This document shows positions 53,563 through 62,772 of a DNA stretch of 64,000 bases, piece after piece. The translations under genes were made by a program, and so were the position numbers. Below the pieces are notes generated by a model that worked only from the letters and a program-made list of their open reading frames with translations, was not told the origin of the DNA and ran no database searches. Within the stretch, counting starts at the first letter, position 1, and each line of letters opens with the position of its first letter. The stretch comes from Methanobrevibacter thaueri (lineage in GTDB: Archaea; Methanobacteriota; Methanobacteria; Methanobacteriales; Methanobacteriaceae), in NCBI RefSeq assembly GCF_003111625.1, contig NZ_MZGS01000020.1, forward strand, positions 1 through 64,000, given 5' to 3'.

Positions 53563-54389
53563 GAAAGATTAGCTTTGCAGACATTAGTATTTTTGTCCTT
53601 AAATACATTTTCAATTGGAGATTCTGGATAGCTGAAATTACAAAAAAATCCAGAATTTACAGAAAAATAGTTGATAAGATGCTATTTGAGGATGATGAAA
53701 TCATTGTTGTGCCTAACACCATCAACATCAACAAGAAAATAGAATCCGAAGGCTCTGAGTTCTTGCCGACCCAAGTCATCAAGGATGTCATCAAACGTTG
53801 CGACGACATTGTGATTATGAATTCCTGCCTTTGCAGGGCTTCAAACAACTGTGAGGATTATCCTCAAGACATTGGATGCATCTTCTTAGGACCTACAACC
53901 CGAAAAATCCCAAAGAACATCGGCCATAAGGCAACAGTGGAAGAGGCATTGGATCATGTTGATAAAGCGGATGCAGCCGGTTTGAGCCATATCATCGGAA
54001 GAAATAAGATTGACACTGTTTGGATGAATGTGAGGCCTGGAAAAGGTCTGTTGACCATTTGCCACTGCTGTCCATGTTGCTGCCTATGGAAGGTATATCC
54101 TAATTTGGATGATGAAATAAGCGACAAATTGGAAAGGCTTGACGGAGTTACCGTAAAGCTCCATGAAGAAAACTGCAGAATGTGTAAAAAATGCTTAAAT
54201 GAAGTCTGCATGTTCCAAGCAATCAGTTTAAAGGATGGTAAGATATCCATAGACCATGACAATTGCAAAGGCTGTGGATTGTGTGTAAATTCCTGCAAAT
54301 TTGATGCCATTACAATCGACTATACCGATGAGACCATTGATAATGTGGTCAATAGAATGGATGATTTGCTGGAAATTAGAGATTTTTAA
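53559..54389 (+). CDS. cysteine-rich 4Fe-4S ferredoxin-domain protein
   Basis: The 276-residue protein has an N-terminal amphipathic/hydrophobic helix, then cysteine groups 'SCLCRASNNC' and 'ICHCCPCCCLW', and a C-terminal ferredoxin domain with CRMCKKCLNEVC and CKGCGLCVNSCK that would hold two [4Fe-4S] clusters. The middle cysteines may bind a third site or another metal. I do not know the reaction. It begins in the TrmJ-like stop (ATGA) with GGTGA upstream, so they are coupled, although no functional link is obvious. Confidence 0.8.
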   Translation: MRKISFADISIFVLKYIFNWRFWIAEITKKSRIYRKIVDKMLFEDDEIIVVPNTININKKIESEGSEFLPTQVIKDVIKRCDDIVIMNSCLCRASNNCEDYPQDIGCIFLGPTTRKIPKNIGHKATVEEALDHVDKADAAGLSHIIGRNKIDTVWMNVRPGKGLLTICHCCPCCCLWKVYPNLDDEISDKLERLDGVTVKLHEENCRMCKKCLNEVCMFQAISLKDGKISIDHDNCKGCGLCVNSCKFDAITIDYTDETIDNVVNRMDDLLEIRDF

Positions 54390-54416
54390 TACTTATAAAT
54401 TTACTTGTGTGAAAAA

Positions 54417-55001
54417 ATGGCAATTTTAAGTGATAAAGACATCAAAAAATATTTAAAAGAAGGTAAACTGACAATTGACCCTCTAAAAGATGAAAAACAG
54501 ATACAACCGTCTTCTGTTGACATGAGATTGGGGGACGAATTTAAAGTGTTTAAAGTAATTAGAAAACCCTACATTGATCCGAAAGATGAGGAAGACATCG
54601 CATCTTACATGGAATCAACAGTCGTTGAAGATGGCGATGCGTTTATAATACACCCTAATGAATTCGCATTGGCCACCACATTGGAATATGTGAAAATACC
54701 TGACGACCTCGTTGCAAGAGTGGAAGGCCGTTCAAGTATGGGTCGTTTAGGTGTTACAATGCACGTTACAGCAGGTTTCATTGACCCTGGTTTTGAAGGA
54801 AAAATCACTTTGGAAATTTCCAACATCGGTGCAATGCCTGTTGCATTATATCCTGGTCAAAGAGTATGTCAAATCGTATTCGAAACAATGACCTCACCTT
54901 CTGAAGTGCCATATGGACACCCTGATAGAAAAAGTAAATACATGGGTCAGACTCGCCCTGAAAGCAGTAGAGTCAAATTAGATTACGAGCTAAAAAAATA
55001 A
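54417..55001 (+). CDS. dcd: dCTP deaminase (likely dUMP-forming)
   Basis: The 194-residue protein has the Dcd/dUTPase trimer motifs: 'QPSSVDMRLGDEF', 'VARVEGRSSMGRLGVTMHVTAGFIDPGFEGKITLEISN' and 'YPGQRVCQIVFE'. Methanogen homologues often deaminate dCTP and hydrolyse it to dUMP. The ATG at 54417 is chosen after TGTGTGA over one at 54405. It lies between the ferredoxin gene and glyS on the same strand. Confidence 0.95.
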   Translation: MAILSDKDIKKYLKEGKLTIDPLKDEKQIQPSSVDMRLGDEFKVFKVIRKPYIDPKDEEDIASYMESTVVEDGDAFIIHPNEFALATTLEYVKIPDDLVARVEGRSSMGRLGVTMHVTAGFIDPGFEGKITLEISNIGAMPVALYPGQRVCQIVFETMTSPSEVPYGHPDRKSKYMGQTRPESSRVKLDYELKK

Positions 55002-55017
55002 ATGGAGTTAATTATTT

Positions 55018-56712
55018 ATGAATCATGATAAAATGAGTAACATCAGTGCTAAAAGAGGATTTTTATGGCCTTCATTTGAAATATATTCTGGAGTATCCGG
55101 TTTTACAGATTACGGCCCTCTTGGAGCAAGTCTTAAAAACAACATCATGCAAAAATGGAGAAAGCAATACGTATCCGGTGAAGGATTCTATGAAATCGAA
55201 GGTCCAACAGTAATGCCTAAGGAAGTCCTAAAGGCATCCGGACACGTTGACAACTTTACCGATCCAATGTGCAAATGTGAAAAGTGCGGCGAGGTTTTCA
55301 GAGCGGACCATATCATTGAAGAGGTTATCGGAGAGGATGTGGAAAGCCTTGAAAACGAGGAGCTTGACCAAATCGTCATTGACAACAACATCGTATGTCC
55401 TGAATGTGGCGGCAAACTGTCAAACATCTGGAACTACAATTTGATGTTTAAAACCTCCATAGGTGCTAAAGGCGATAAGGTAGGTTATATGAGACCTGAA
55501 ACCGCTCAAGGAATTTTCATTTTATTCAAACGTTTGGAAAGATTCTTCAGAGGAAAATTGCCATTTGGAGCTGTTCAACTCGGAAAAGCGTACAGAAACG
55601 AAATTTCACCAAGGCAAGGAGTAATCAGACTTCGTGAATTCACACAAGCAGAAGCAGAAATCTTTTTAAACCCAAAAGACAAGACTCATCCTAAGTTTTC
55701 ACAAATCGAGGATGTCGTATTGCGCTTAAACTCACAGGAAGTTCAGGAAAATAATTTGGAACCTTTGGAAATCACAGCCCGTGAAGCTCTCGACAAAGGC
55801 ATCGTGGCAAATGAAATGTTGATTTACCAATTATACTTAGCACGCAAGTTCCTGACTGAAATTGGCATTCCTGAAGATGTCTTAAGATTCAGACAACATT
55901 TGGCTGGAGAAATGGCCCATTATGCCCTCGACTGTTGGGACGTTGAAGTGCTCACCGACAAATACGGTTGGGTCGAGATTATCGGAATTGCAGATAGGGG
56001 AGACTATGACTTAAGCTCACACTCCCAGTTCAGTAATGAGGAGTTAAATGTCTTTGTTGAATATGACGAACCTAAAAAGGTTCAAAAGACAATTGTCAAA
56101 CCTAACCTATCCAAATTCGGACCAATATTCAAGGGAGATTCTCCTAAAGTAAAACAGGCCATTGAAGATGCAGACATTGATGACATCAAGGCTGCGATAG
56201 AAGCTGACGGCAAATTCACAGTTGAATTGGATAAGGTTTACGAAGTGACTGAAGACCTGCTCATCTTTGAAGATGTTGAAGAGGAAATCACAGGTGAGAA
56301 AATCGTTCCTCACGTTATCGAACCGTCTTTCGGTATTGACCGTATTACCTACTCCGTATTATTGCATTCATTTACCGAAACCGAAGGAAAGGATTACTTC
56401 AAGTTCGACAAGTCAGTTGCTCCTGTACAGCTTGGAATATTCCCACTTGTCAACAAGGAAGGTCCTCGTGAAATCGCTCAGGAATTGACAGAGACCTTAA
56501 GAATGTCAGGATTCACTGTAGAATACGATGCCACAGGAACCATCGGTAAAAGATATGCCAGAGCAGATGAAATAGGTGTTCCTCTTGCAATAACCGTCGA
56601 CTTTGATACCCTAGAGGACAATCAGGTCACAGTGAGAGACAGAGATACAGAAGCTCAGGAAAGAATTCCTATCTCTGATTTAAACGAATACCTTGAAAAA
56701 TATTTTAAATGA
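55018..56712 (+). CDS. glyS: glycyl-tRNA synthetase (class II, alpha2 type)
   Basis: The 564-residue protein shows 'GFLWPSFEIYSGVSGFTDYGPLGA', a zinc-binding insertion with CKCEKCG and CPECGG, class II motif 2 'GKAYRNEISPRQGVIRLREFTQAEAEIF', and motif 3 'VIEPSFGIDRI'. The anticodon-binding domain follows. Size and features match archaeal/eukaryotic-type GlyRS. GGAGTTAATT precedes the ATG. Transcription ends in a hairpin with a T-run just after the stop codon. Confidence 0.97.
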   Translation: MNHDKMSNISAKRGFLWPSFEIYSGVSGFTDYGPLGASLKNNIMQKWRKQYVSGEGFYEIEGPTVMPKEVLKASGHVDNFTDPMCKCEKCGEVFRADHIIEEVIGEDVESLENEELDQIVIDNNIVCPECGGKLSNIWNYNLMFKTSIGAKGDKVGYMRPETAQGIFILFKRLERFFRGKLPFGAVQLGKAYRNEISPRQGVIRLREFTQAEAEIFLNPKDKTHPKFSQIEDVVLRLNSQEVQENNLEPLEITAREALDKGIVANEMLIYQLYLARKFLTEIGIPEDVLRFRQHLAGEMAHYALDCWDVEVLTDKYGWVEIIGIADRGDYDLSSHSQFSNEELNVFVEYDEPKKVQKTIVKPNLSKFGPIFKGDSPKVKQAIEDADIDDIKAAIEADGKFTVELDKVYEVTEDLLIFEDVEEEITGEKIVPHVIEPSFGIDRITYSVLLHSFTETEGKDYFKFDKSVAPVQLGIFPLVNKEGPREIAQELTETLRMSGFTVEYDATGTIGKRYARADEIGVPLAITVDFDTLEDNQVTVRDRDTEAQERIPISDLNEYLEKYFK

Positions 56713-56741
56713 GTATTTTACTCATTTTTCTAATTTTTTTT
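56709..56741 (+). terminator. glyS terminator
   Basis: ATGAGT (56709-56714) and ACTCAT (56720-56725) pair across a 5-nt loop, include the glyS stop codon, and are followed by TTTTCTAATTTTTTTT. Confidence 0.7.
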
Positions 56742-57500
56742 AAAATAACCGAATGCATTATTCGCCCATTTCAGGGAATCGTCACCAGTAGAAATCAATA
56801 TTCTGTTTTTATCAAAAATGCCATCATCCCTGAAGAATCCGAGAATCATAGCCCTGTTTGTGACAATCAGCAGGAAATTGTTTCTGCCCTTGAAAGCAGA
56901 GATATATCTTGCCTTGGAATTTTCATCATAAATTCCGTATAAGTTTTCAGAAACCCTAAGCTCAACATAGTTTCCATTTTCTGCCAAGCCATTTAATGCA
57001 CCATTCAATATATTCGAATACACCGGAAGAATGCAGCAGGCCCGATCAGCTTCCCTTAAATTGGCTTCCATCACGTTGTCCAGCATGTCGGCATTTATTC
57101 CATCTGATTCCATCAAGACGGAATCCTGAAGGAGATGGAATTCCATTATGGATTCATTTGGGAGCATGTCAACCACATGACCCTCAACAATGTTGAAGAT
57201 TTCCTCGAGCAGGTTTATCAGGATTGCAAAATCGATCATGTTTTCTATCTGCAGTTTCAGGGATGTTTCCAGATAGAACCTATTGGATTTGCGACAAACC
57301 ATGTTTCTTGACTCCAGGTCACTCAATATGCTTGACACATAACTGTAACTTAAATCGGTTACGCATGTGAGTTCCTTCATGTTGCTTGGCTTTTCATAGA
57401 GCTCCTTCAATATTCTTAATCTAATTACTGAGTTGGATACGAATTTTATATCCTTAGATATTGTGTTGTAGTGTTCTACATGTTCTTTATTTCTTGTCAA
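56730..57500 (-). CDS. winged-helix regulator with FilR1 (DUF1724)-like domain
   Basis: The 256-residue protein has an N-terminal wHTH ('SVIRLRILKELYEKPSNMKELTCVTDLSYSYVSSILSDLESRNMV') and a C-terminal sensor domain typical of methanogen regulators grouped with FilR1/DUF1724. Ligand and targets are unknown. A TTG at 57500 after GGTGGTTAAT is the best start; TTG/GTG codons further upstream overlap this site. It is convergent with glyS and divergent from the TatD gene, with 156 nt of A/T-rich sequence between. Confidence 0.83.
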   Translation of the reverse strand: MTRNKEHVEHYNTISKDIKFVSNSVIRLRILKELYEKPSNMKELTCVTDLSYSYVSSILSDLESRNMVCRKSNRFYLETSLKLQIENMIDFAILINLLEEIFNIVEGHVVDMLPNESIMEFHLLQDSVLMESDGINADMLDNVMEANLREADRACCILPVYSNILNGALNGLAENGNYVELRVSENLYGIYDENSKARYISAFKGRNNFLLIVTNRAMILGFFRDDGIFDKNRILISTGDDSLKWANNAFGYFKKN

Positions 57501-57656
57501 ATTAACCACCAAATAGTATTACTTTTGATATACTTTTTATTACATAAATGATATAAAATATCTTGAAGTGAACAGAAGCAGAAAAATGCATTTGCGAAAA
57601 GCTTAAAAATTAGTCAAATTTTTAAAAAATGAAAATAAAAATAGTATTGTGATAAC

Positions 57657-58412
57657 ATGATTGACACTCATATGCATGCTGATGCAAGAAGCGGAGAAGA
57701 CTTTGGAGAAATGTTTAATGCAGGAATAGACACTGCAATAACCTGTAGCTACTATCCATACAGGATACCTCACGAAATGATACTGTTAAACCATCTCAAC
57801 AGGATTTTGGAGCTGGACACTAAAAGGGCCAGGGAGCATGGCCTTGACCTGAAGGTCGCATTGGGAATCCACCCTACCAATTCAAACATCAATCCTGAAG
57901 AGATATTTAAGCAGCTCTACCAATGGATAGACTCAAATCAGATTATAGCCATTGGAGAAATAGGGCTTGAGGATTTAACCGATGCCGAGATAAGCGTCTT
58001 TAAAAGACAGCTGGACATTGCATCAGAGACAGACTCCAAGGTTATAATTCATACTCCAAGAAAGAACAAGAAGGAAGTTCTTGATGTCATTCTGGACATT
58101 CTCCCACAGCATCTCGATGAGAGTCAAGCTGTGATTGACCACATCAATCCAAATGTCGTGTGCGATGTCATTGACACCGATTGCATGTTGGGTTTGACCG
58201 TACAGCCCCAAAAAATGGACAAGTTTGAAGCAATTTCCATTTTGGATGAGTACGGCTTTGACAAGTTTCTTTTGAACAGTGACATAAGCAACAAGCCGTC
58301 AGATCCTCTTTCAGTGCCGAAAACAGTAAATGAACTGAAAAATCAGGGTTATGAAAACAGTGAAATAGAAAAAGTGGCATCCATAAATGCTCAAAAATTC
58401 TTTAACTTGTAG
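57657..58412 (+). CDS. TatD-related metal-dependent hydrolase
   Basis: The 251-residue TIM-barrel hydrolase has the N-terminal 'MIDTHMHADA' metal motif, 'VALGIHPTNSN', 'IAIGEIGLED' and 'VIIHTPRKN', as in archaeal TatD-related proteins. Members are thought to be deoxyribonucleases or other hydrolases. GTGATAAC precedes the ATG. The transporter gene follows at once after its stop codon. Confidence 0.87.
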   Translation: MIDTHMHADARSGEDFGEMFNAGIDTAITCSYYPYRIPHEMILLNHLNRILELDTKRAREHGLDLKVALGIHPTNSNINPEEIFKQLYQWIDSNQIIAIGEIGLEDLTDAEISVFKRQLDIASETDSKVIIHTPRKNKKEVLDVILDILPQHLDESQAVIDHINPNVVCDVIDTDCMLGLTVQPQKMDKFEAISILDEYGFDKFLLNSDISNKPSDPLSVPKTVNELKNQGYENSEIEKVASINAQKFFNL

Positions 58413-59321
58413 ATGAATATGAATATTGTAAAAAAATTGCCCCTGCCGGCTTCAGGATTGATTCTTGCATTATTTTCACTGGGAAATCTGGTCCAGGACA
58501 TTCATCCCTATTTGAGATACCTCTTTGGAGGCATCGGAGGCATATTCTTGATCCTAATTCTCTTAAAGGTGATTTTTTATCCGAAAAGCATTAGGCAAGA
58601 CTTTGAAAATCCCATCATACTGAGCAGTTGCGGCACATTTTCCATGGCATTGATGATTCTATCTACATATCTTAAAGCATTTATGCCTATCTTATCATAT
58701 GGTGTGTGGATTATTGGAGTTGTCCTCCATATTCTGCTAATGATTTACTTCACCTATCGTTTCGTCATACGTGAATTCGATATAAATACAGTCTATCCAA
58801 CTTGGTGGATTGTCTATGTTGGAATCACAATGGCAGCAATAACCGCAAACGTTCATGGCATCCATGAGGCGGATTTCACATTCTTCATCATCGGATTCAT
58901 ATCAATGCTTGTGACCACACCGGTAATCTTTTACAGATATATCCGATATCCAAATAAAACAGACATGAACAAGCCATTAATCTGCATTTTCACAGCATTG
59001 TTCAGCATACTGATTGTGGGTTATCTGAATTCTGCCGAAAGCATATCAAATGAATTCCTAATGATACTGTACACATTTGCGTGCATATTCTACATATTTT
59101 CATTATATAAATTCATAGATTACAGAAACATTGATTTTTACCCTAGTTTTGCGGCATTCACATTTCCATTTGTTATCAGCGCCCTTGCAACAAAGGGAGT
59201 TGTTAAAAATTTTGCCCCCAATATCCTGCTAGACAACATTTTAACTGTGGAAACGGTTATAGCAGTGCTTCTGGTGGCCTATGTGGTGATGAGATATGCT
59301 AAATTTTTAAAAAATAGTTAA
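58413..59321 (+). CDS. TDT family (tellurite resistance/dicarboxylate) transporter
   Basis: The 302-residue protein has about ten membrane helices and the TehA/TDT start 'LPLPASGLILALFSLGNLVQ', with 'SLGNLVQDIHPYLRYLFG'. SLAC1-type anion channels and exporters share this fold. The substrate is unknown. ATG 58413 follows the TatD stop directly; ATG 58419 is an alternative. Translational coupling with TatD has no obvious functional meaning. Confidence 0.85.
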   Translation: MNMNIVKKLPLPASGLILALFSLGNLVQDIHPYLRYLFGGIGGIFLILILLKVIFYPKSIRQDFENPIILSSCGTFSMALMILSTYLKAFMPILSYGVWIIGVVLHILLMIYFTYRFVIREFDINTVYPTWWIVYVGITMAAITANVHGIHEADFTFFIIGFISMLVTTPVIFYRYIRYPNKTDMNKPLICIFTALFSILIVGYLNSAESISNEFLMILYTFACIFYIFSLYKFIDYRNIDFYPSFAAFTFPFVISALATKGVVKNFAPNILLDNILTVETVIAVLLVAYVVMRYAKFLKNS

Positions 59322-59324
59322 AAA

Positions 59325-59346
59325 AAGTAGAAATTAAATTCTACTT
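59325..59346 (-). terminator. sepF terminator
   Basis: AAGTAGAA (59325-59332) and TTCTACTT (59339-59346) form a perfect 8-bp stem with a 6-nt loop at the sepF stop. Read on the minus strand, six T follow. Confidence 0.65.
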
Positions 59347-59881
59347 ATCCTTTATTTAAAACTTTCACTTTTCTAGGAGAAATGATAATCAGATTCTTAT
59401 CCTCGGTACGTGAAAGCAGCAACGCCTGCGCACCAAATTTTGACCTCATTTGTTTGATCTTGTCTGTTGCCAACTTATAGTTGGGAGCGCTTTCTTTTTC
59501 CAAGAATGATAAGTCTAAAATAACAGGATTTTGCTCCTCAATAACCTGGTCGACAACATAATTGATGTCATCGATTGTCTTAGGTCTTATTAGAATAATC
59601 TCATAATAGGATTGGTCTGGAATAATGACCTCATACTCATCATACACCGGAGTTGGCCTTGCTTTAGGTTTCGGACTAGGAGTAGGAGTAGGTCTAGGAG
59701 TTTGTCCATATTGCTTTTGAGGTTCCTGTCTGTACTGTTGTTTATTGTTTGGATTTCCTTTAGGCTTTAAAGCGTCACGAATATCATCCAGAAAAATGGA
59801 AAATTCATTTTTCGGTTTGTTCTTGTTATCTTCTGTTTCCTCAAAGCCTAAGCTCTTTTTTAGTGTGTCAGTAAAACTCAT
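59345..59881 (-). CDS. sepF: cell division protein SepF (archaeal)
   Basis: The 178-residue protein has a short N-terminal amphipathic helix ('MSFTDTLKKSLGFEE') for membrane binding, a Pro/Gln-rich linker (about 50-80), and a C-terminal SepF core ('YEIILIRPKTIDDINYVVDQVIEEQNPVILDLSFLEKE' to 'LLLSRTEDKNLIIISPRKVKV'). Archaeal SepF anchors FtsZ to the membrane and has been studied in Methanobrevibacter smithii. GGGGTAATT precedes the ATG. It lies 5 nt after the DUF1611 gene. Confidence 0.93.
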   Translation of the reverse strand: MSFTDTLKKSLGFEETEDNKNKPKNEFSIFLDDIRDALKPKGNPNNKQQYRQEPQKQYGQTPRPTPTPSPKPKARPTPVYDEYEVIIPDQSYYEIILIRPKTIDDINYVVDQVIEEQNPVILDLSFLEKESAPNYKLATDKIKQMRSKFGAQALLLSRTEDKNLIIISPRKVKVLNKG

Positions 59882-59886
59882 TTAAA

Positions 59887-60948
59887 TTACCCCTCTAAGT
59901 ATTCAAGGATTGCATCTAGTAATTTAGAAGCCCCATTATTGTAAACGTCTTCAGCTGGTAAACCGAAAGTGGATTCGAAATATTCAGGGCATAAGTCCAG
60001 ATCAGCATTCTTAAGGTTGACGGAAAGACCGACAACTTTGGTCGGTTCTACAGCTTCAATAGCTTTTATTTCCTCTTCGATGCCTCTAGGTTCCCTGTAT
60101 GGGTGATTTGGTCTGTGTCCAACAATGACTGCATCAGGAGAAGCACCTATCAATATGGCTGCTGACAATCCTCTTGGATGAGGGTTTCCCTTTTCAGTCA
60201 AACTGGATTGTCCTTCAATGAAAATAATGTCAGGTTTCTTGGTTTCCTCAATATATTTGATAGCGGATAAAACGGCGGAAGGCACATCCATTGCGGATAG
60301 GCTTCCTGCTCTAAAGTTAAAATCAGTTGGTTCTTCTAAACCCATTTCATCAGTTGATATGATTGCAGGATTCATTCCCCTTTCGGAACTTGCCAAACCA
60401 AGCATTTTTGTGGTTGTCCTCTTTCCACATTCCTGGGATGTTCCTCCAACAAAAATTACTGGTGCTTTTGGTTTATAAGATATCTTAGGTAAAACTTCAC
60501 ATGATTTTTCAGGGGCTACACCAGCTATTTTTTCAACAACATCCAATCTTGGACTAATCTCTTTGATAACAACATTTTTTGAATCAGCAAATTTCTTTAA
60601 AGACAAGTTCTCTTCAATAGATAATGATCTGAATGAAGTGACAACATTCAATCCCTTATCGATTGCTTGAACGGCATACTTTAAGGCTGTGCCTTCTGCA
60701 CCTATAGGCAACATTATAACCAAGGATTTGGCCTCTGGCGCATTTTCCAGGCATTCATCAAGACTGCCTGATATGATTTGACCACAATAAGCTGTTCCCT
60801 GTTTTTTGACGTCATCGTCAATGAAACCTACGGCCTCTATTCCGTCGAGATTGGAGAATTTTTCTCCTCCACCTCCGCAACCTACTACAATGAAAGGATT
60901 TAAATCCTGAATGTCTTTAACTGATTTTACTGAATACAAAAACTTCAC
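59887..60948 (-). CDS. DUF1611 P-loop protein
   Basis: The 353-residue protein has an N-terminal Rossmann-type segment ('IVVGCGGGG', 20-28) and a C-terminal P-loop-like domain with '[15 protein letters not shown]' (166-180), '[12 protein letters not shown]' and '[12 protein letters not shown]', matching DUF1611. Some relatives modify D-amino acids. The start is GTG 60948, but GGGGTG abuts it; TTG 60939 would give better spacing. It is directly upstream of sepF and probably cotranscribed. Confidence 0.85.
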   Translation of the reverse strand: MKFLYSVKSVKDIQDLNPFIVVGCGGGGEKFSNLDGIEAVGFIDDDVKKQGTAYCGQIISGSLDECLENAPEAKSLVIMLPIGAEGTALKYAVQAIDKGLNVVTSFRSLSIEENLSLKKFADSKNVVIKEISPRLDVVEKIAGVAPEKSCEVLPKISYKPKAPVIFVGGTSQECGKRTTTKMLGLASSERGMNPAIISTDEMGLEEPTDFNFRAGSLSAMDVPSAVLSAIKYIEETKKPDIIFIEGQSSLTEKGNPHPRGLSAAILIGASPDAVIVGHRPNHPYREPRGIEEEIKAIEAVEPTKVVGLSVNLKNADLDLCPEYFESTFGLPAEDVYNNGASKLLDAILEYLEG

Positions 60949-61141
60949 ACCCCTTTATCCTATAATTTATAACTTATAACTAATCATGTAACTTATTCTA
61001 TTAATTTTTCAAAAAATAATTTTTCAAAAAAATGTTATATTATTAATTATTGTTTTTCATATTAATAAAGTATAATGTTTTATATTAAAATAATCACATA
61101 TATAGAAAATAATTAAAAAATGATTTTGGGGGAATGACAAG

Positions 61142-62086
61142 ATGAGAAAACCTTATGTGATACTTATTGGAAGCGCATCCGGGATTGGAAAATCCACCAT
61201 TGCCGCTGAACTTGCACGTTCATTGAACATTAAGCATTTGATTGAAAGTGACTTCATTAGGGCAGTGGTAAGAGGCATAATAGGTAAGGAATATGCTCCT
61301 GCACTGCACAGCTCATCCTATGACGCCTACAAGCACATAAGAAACAAGAATCGATTCCGCAGTTATGACGAATTGGTGTCAGCAGGTTTCGATGAGCATG
61401 CATCCTACGTCGTTCCCGCACTTGAGAAAATTATTCAACGGGCAATCACAGATTATGACGACATAATCCTTGAGGGAGTTCACCTGGTTCCCGGACTCAT
61501 CAATACCGAACAGTTCGAGGAGGACGCCAACATCTACTTCTTCATCCTAAGCTCCGATGAGGAATCCCACAAGGAACGTTTCGTGAAAAGAGCCGTTGAA
61601 ATCCATCGTGGAGGAAAGCAGCTGGATTTCTTTAAGGAAAACCGAATCATACACGATCATCTGCTGAGCGAAGCTGAAGAGCATGGCGCTGCCGTAATCA
61701 AGTCAGAGACAATTGAAAAAACCCTTGATAAAATCTTGTCACATATACACAACTCCTCCATGAACATAAAACTGATAAACAGCGTTGATGAGCTGTCCGA
61801 TGTCATAAAGATAATAATAAATGACAACAACGGAAGTGTGGAAAAGATTACCTACAACATAAAAGGATTCAAGGAGCCATTGGTTAGAACCGTTCATGTA
61901 AACGATAATGAATCCGCAAAAAGGTTTATTGACAATGTCACAAACGACCCGAGCAAAAAGGAATACCTCACTGAACTGTACAATCTCTCAGAGTACAGGG
62001 ACACTACAATAAGCGCTTCCAGCGAAGAGAAATTGAATAAGATATTGAAAGAATTGACTGATAAAGGATATGTTTTAAATGAATGA
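61142..62086 (+). CDS. 2-phosphoglycerate kinase-like P-loop kinase
   Basis: The 314-residue protein has a P-loop 'LIGSASGIGKST' (7-19), 'HLIESDFIRAVVRGI', and 'DDIILEGVHLVPGL', like methanogen 2-phosphoglycerate kinases, which feed synthesis of cyclic 2,3-diphosphoglycerate. The ATP-cone expected at the start of the best-known members is missing. An extra region of about 110 residues (200-314) follows the kinase core and is unrecognised. GGGGGAATGA precedes the ATG. It overlaps the ZPR1 gene by 8 nt. Confidence 0.77.
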   Translation: MRKPYVILIGSASGIGKSTIAAELARSLNIKHLIESDFIRAVVRGIIGKEYAPALHSSSYDAYKHIRNKNRFRSYDELVSAGFDEHASYVVPALEKIIQRAITDYDDIILEGVHLVPGLINTEQFEEDANIYFFILSSDEESHKERFVKRAVEIHRGGKQLDFFKENRIIHDHLLSEAEEHGAAVIKSETIEKTLDKILSHIHNSSMNIKLINSVDELSDVIKIIINDNNGSVEKITYNIKGFKEPLVRTVHVNDNESAKRFIDNVTNDPSKKEYLTELYNLSEYRDTTISASSEEKLNKILKELTDKGYVLNE

Positions 62087-62657
62087 TGAAACTATTAATG
62101 AAATGATTATCAAATGCCCTGCATGCGGTATCGAAGGAGTTGCAAAATCCATAATGAAGGAACTGGAGATTCCTCATTTTGGTCAGGTAATGGAAACAAC
62201 CCTGCAGTGCCCAGCATGCGGATTCAAGCACTCAGATATACTTGCCCTGGAGCACAAAGACCCTGCAAAATATGTTTTGGAAATAAACAAGAACACATTG
62301 TCCGTGAGGGTTGTCCGCTCACAGTCCGCAACAGTTATTATTCCTGAGGCAGGAATCAAGGTGGAGCCAGGTCCAAAATCAGAAGGATACGTTACCAATG
62401 TTGAAGGGGTCCTGACCCGTTTTGAAAGTGCAGTCATAAGAGCATTGAAACTCTTTGACGATGACGAGTCACAGAAAAACGCAAAAAGCACCCTTAAGTT
62501 TGTTCAGGAACTCAAAAAAGGAAACGGCACAGCAACTTTGATTATATTGGATCCATTTGGACAAAGCAGCATCGTCAGCGACAGCGCCGAAGTTTCTGAA
62601 ATTCCGGAAGACGAACTGCACGGATTAAAAACAGGTTTCAGCATTATTGAAGATTAA
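62079..62657 (+). CDS. ZPR1-type zinc finger protein
   Basis: The 192-residue protein holds a ZPR1 unit: the C4 zinc finger 'CPACG' (13-17) and 'CPACGFKHSD' (45-54), then the A/B-like beta domain 'LSVRVVRSQSATVIIPEAGIKVEPGPKSEGYVTNVEGVLTRFES'. Eukaryotic ZPR1 binds translation factor eEF1A as a chaperone; archaeal single-unit proteins probably act similarly. AAGGATAT lies before the ATG. It is coupled to the preceding kinase gene. Confidence 0.93.
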   Translation: MNDETINEMIIKCPACGIEGVAKSIMKELEIPHFGQVMETTLQCPACGFKHSDILALEHKDPAKYVLEINKNTLSVRVVRSQSATVIIPEAGIKVEPGPKSEGYVTNVEGVLTRFESAVIRALKLFDDDESQKNAKSTLKFVQELKKGNGTATLIILDPFGQSSIVSDSAEVSEIPEDELHGLKTGFSIIED

Positions 62658-62680
62658 TACTTGAACTTGGTAAAAAAAAT

Positions 62681-62733
62681 ATCATCCGAATGACCCAATC
62701 TGATGAGAGCCATTGGGAACTTATATCGATGAT
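62681..62733 (-). ncRNA. structured element in histone-gene 3' region
   Basis: Nested inverted repeats ATCATC/GATGAT (62681-62686, 62728-62733) and CCCAAT/ATTGGG (62694-62699, 62712-62717) define a two-stem structure. On the minus strand it is followed by T8 (62679-62672), so it can end the histone-fold gene transcript. It could also be a separate small RNA or a 3'-UTR element. Only the terminator role is moderately supported. Confidence 0.4.
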
Positions 62734-62772
62734 TCACTAGGTTAAAAAAAATAGAAAAGAGAATCAGAAGAT

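Noticed and set aside
62694-62733. C/D box sRNA on the plus strand (CTGATGA, CGATGA)
   Set aside because: The C box lacks the purine, and no properly spaced D or D' CTGA boxes follow, in contrast to the clear RNA at 2731-2796.
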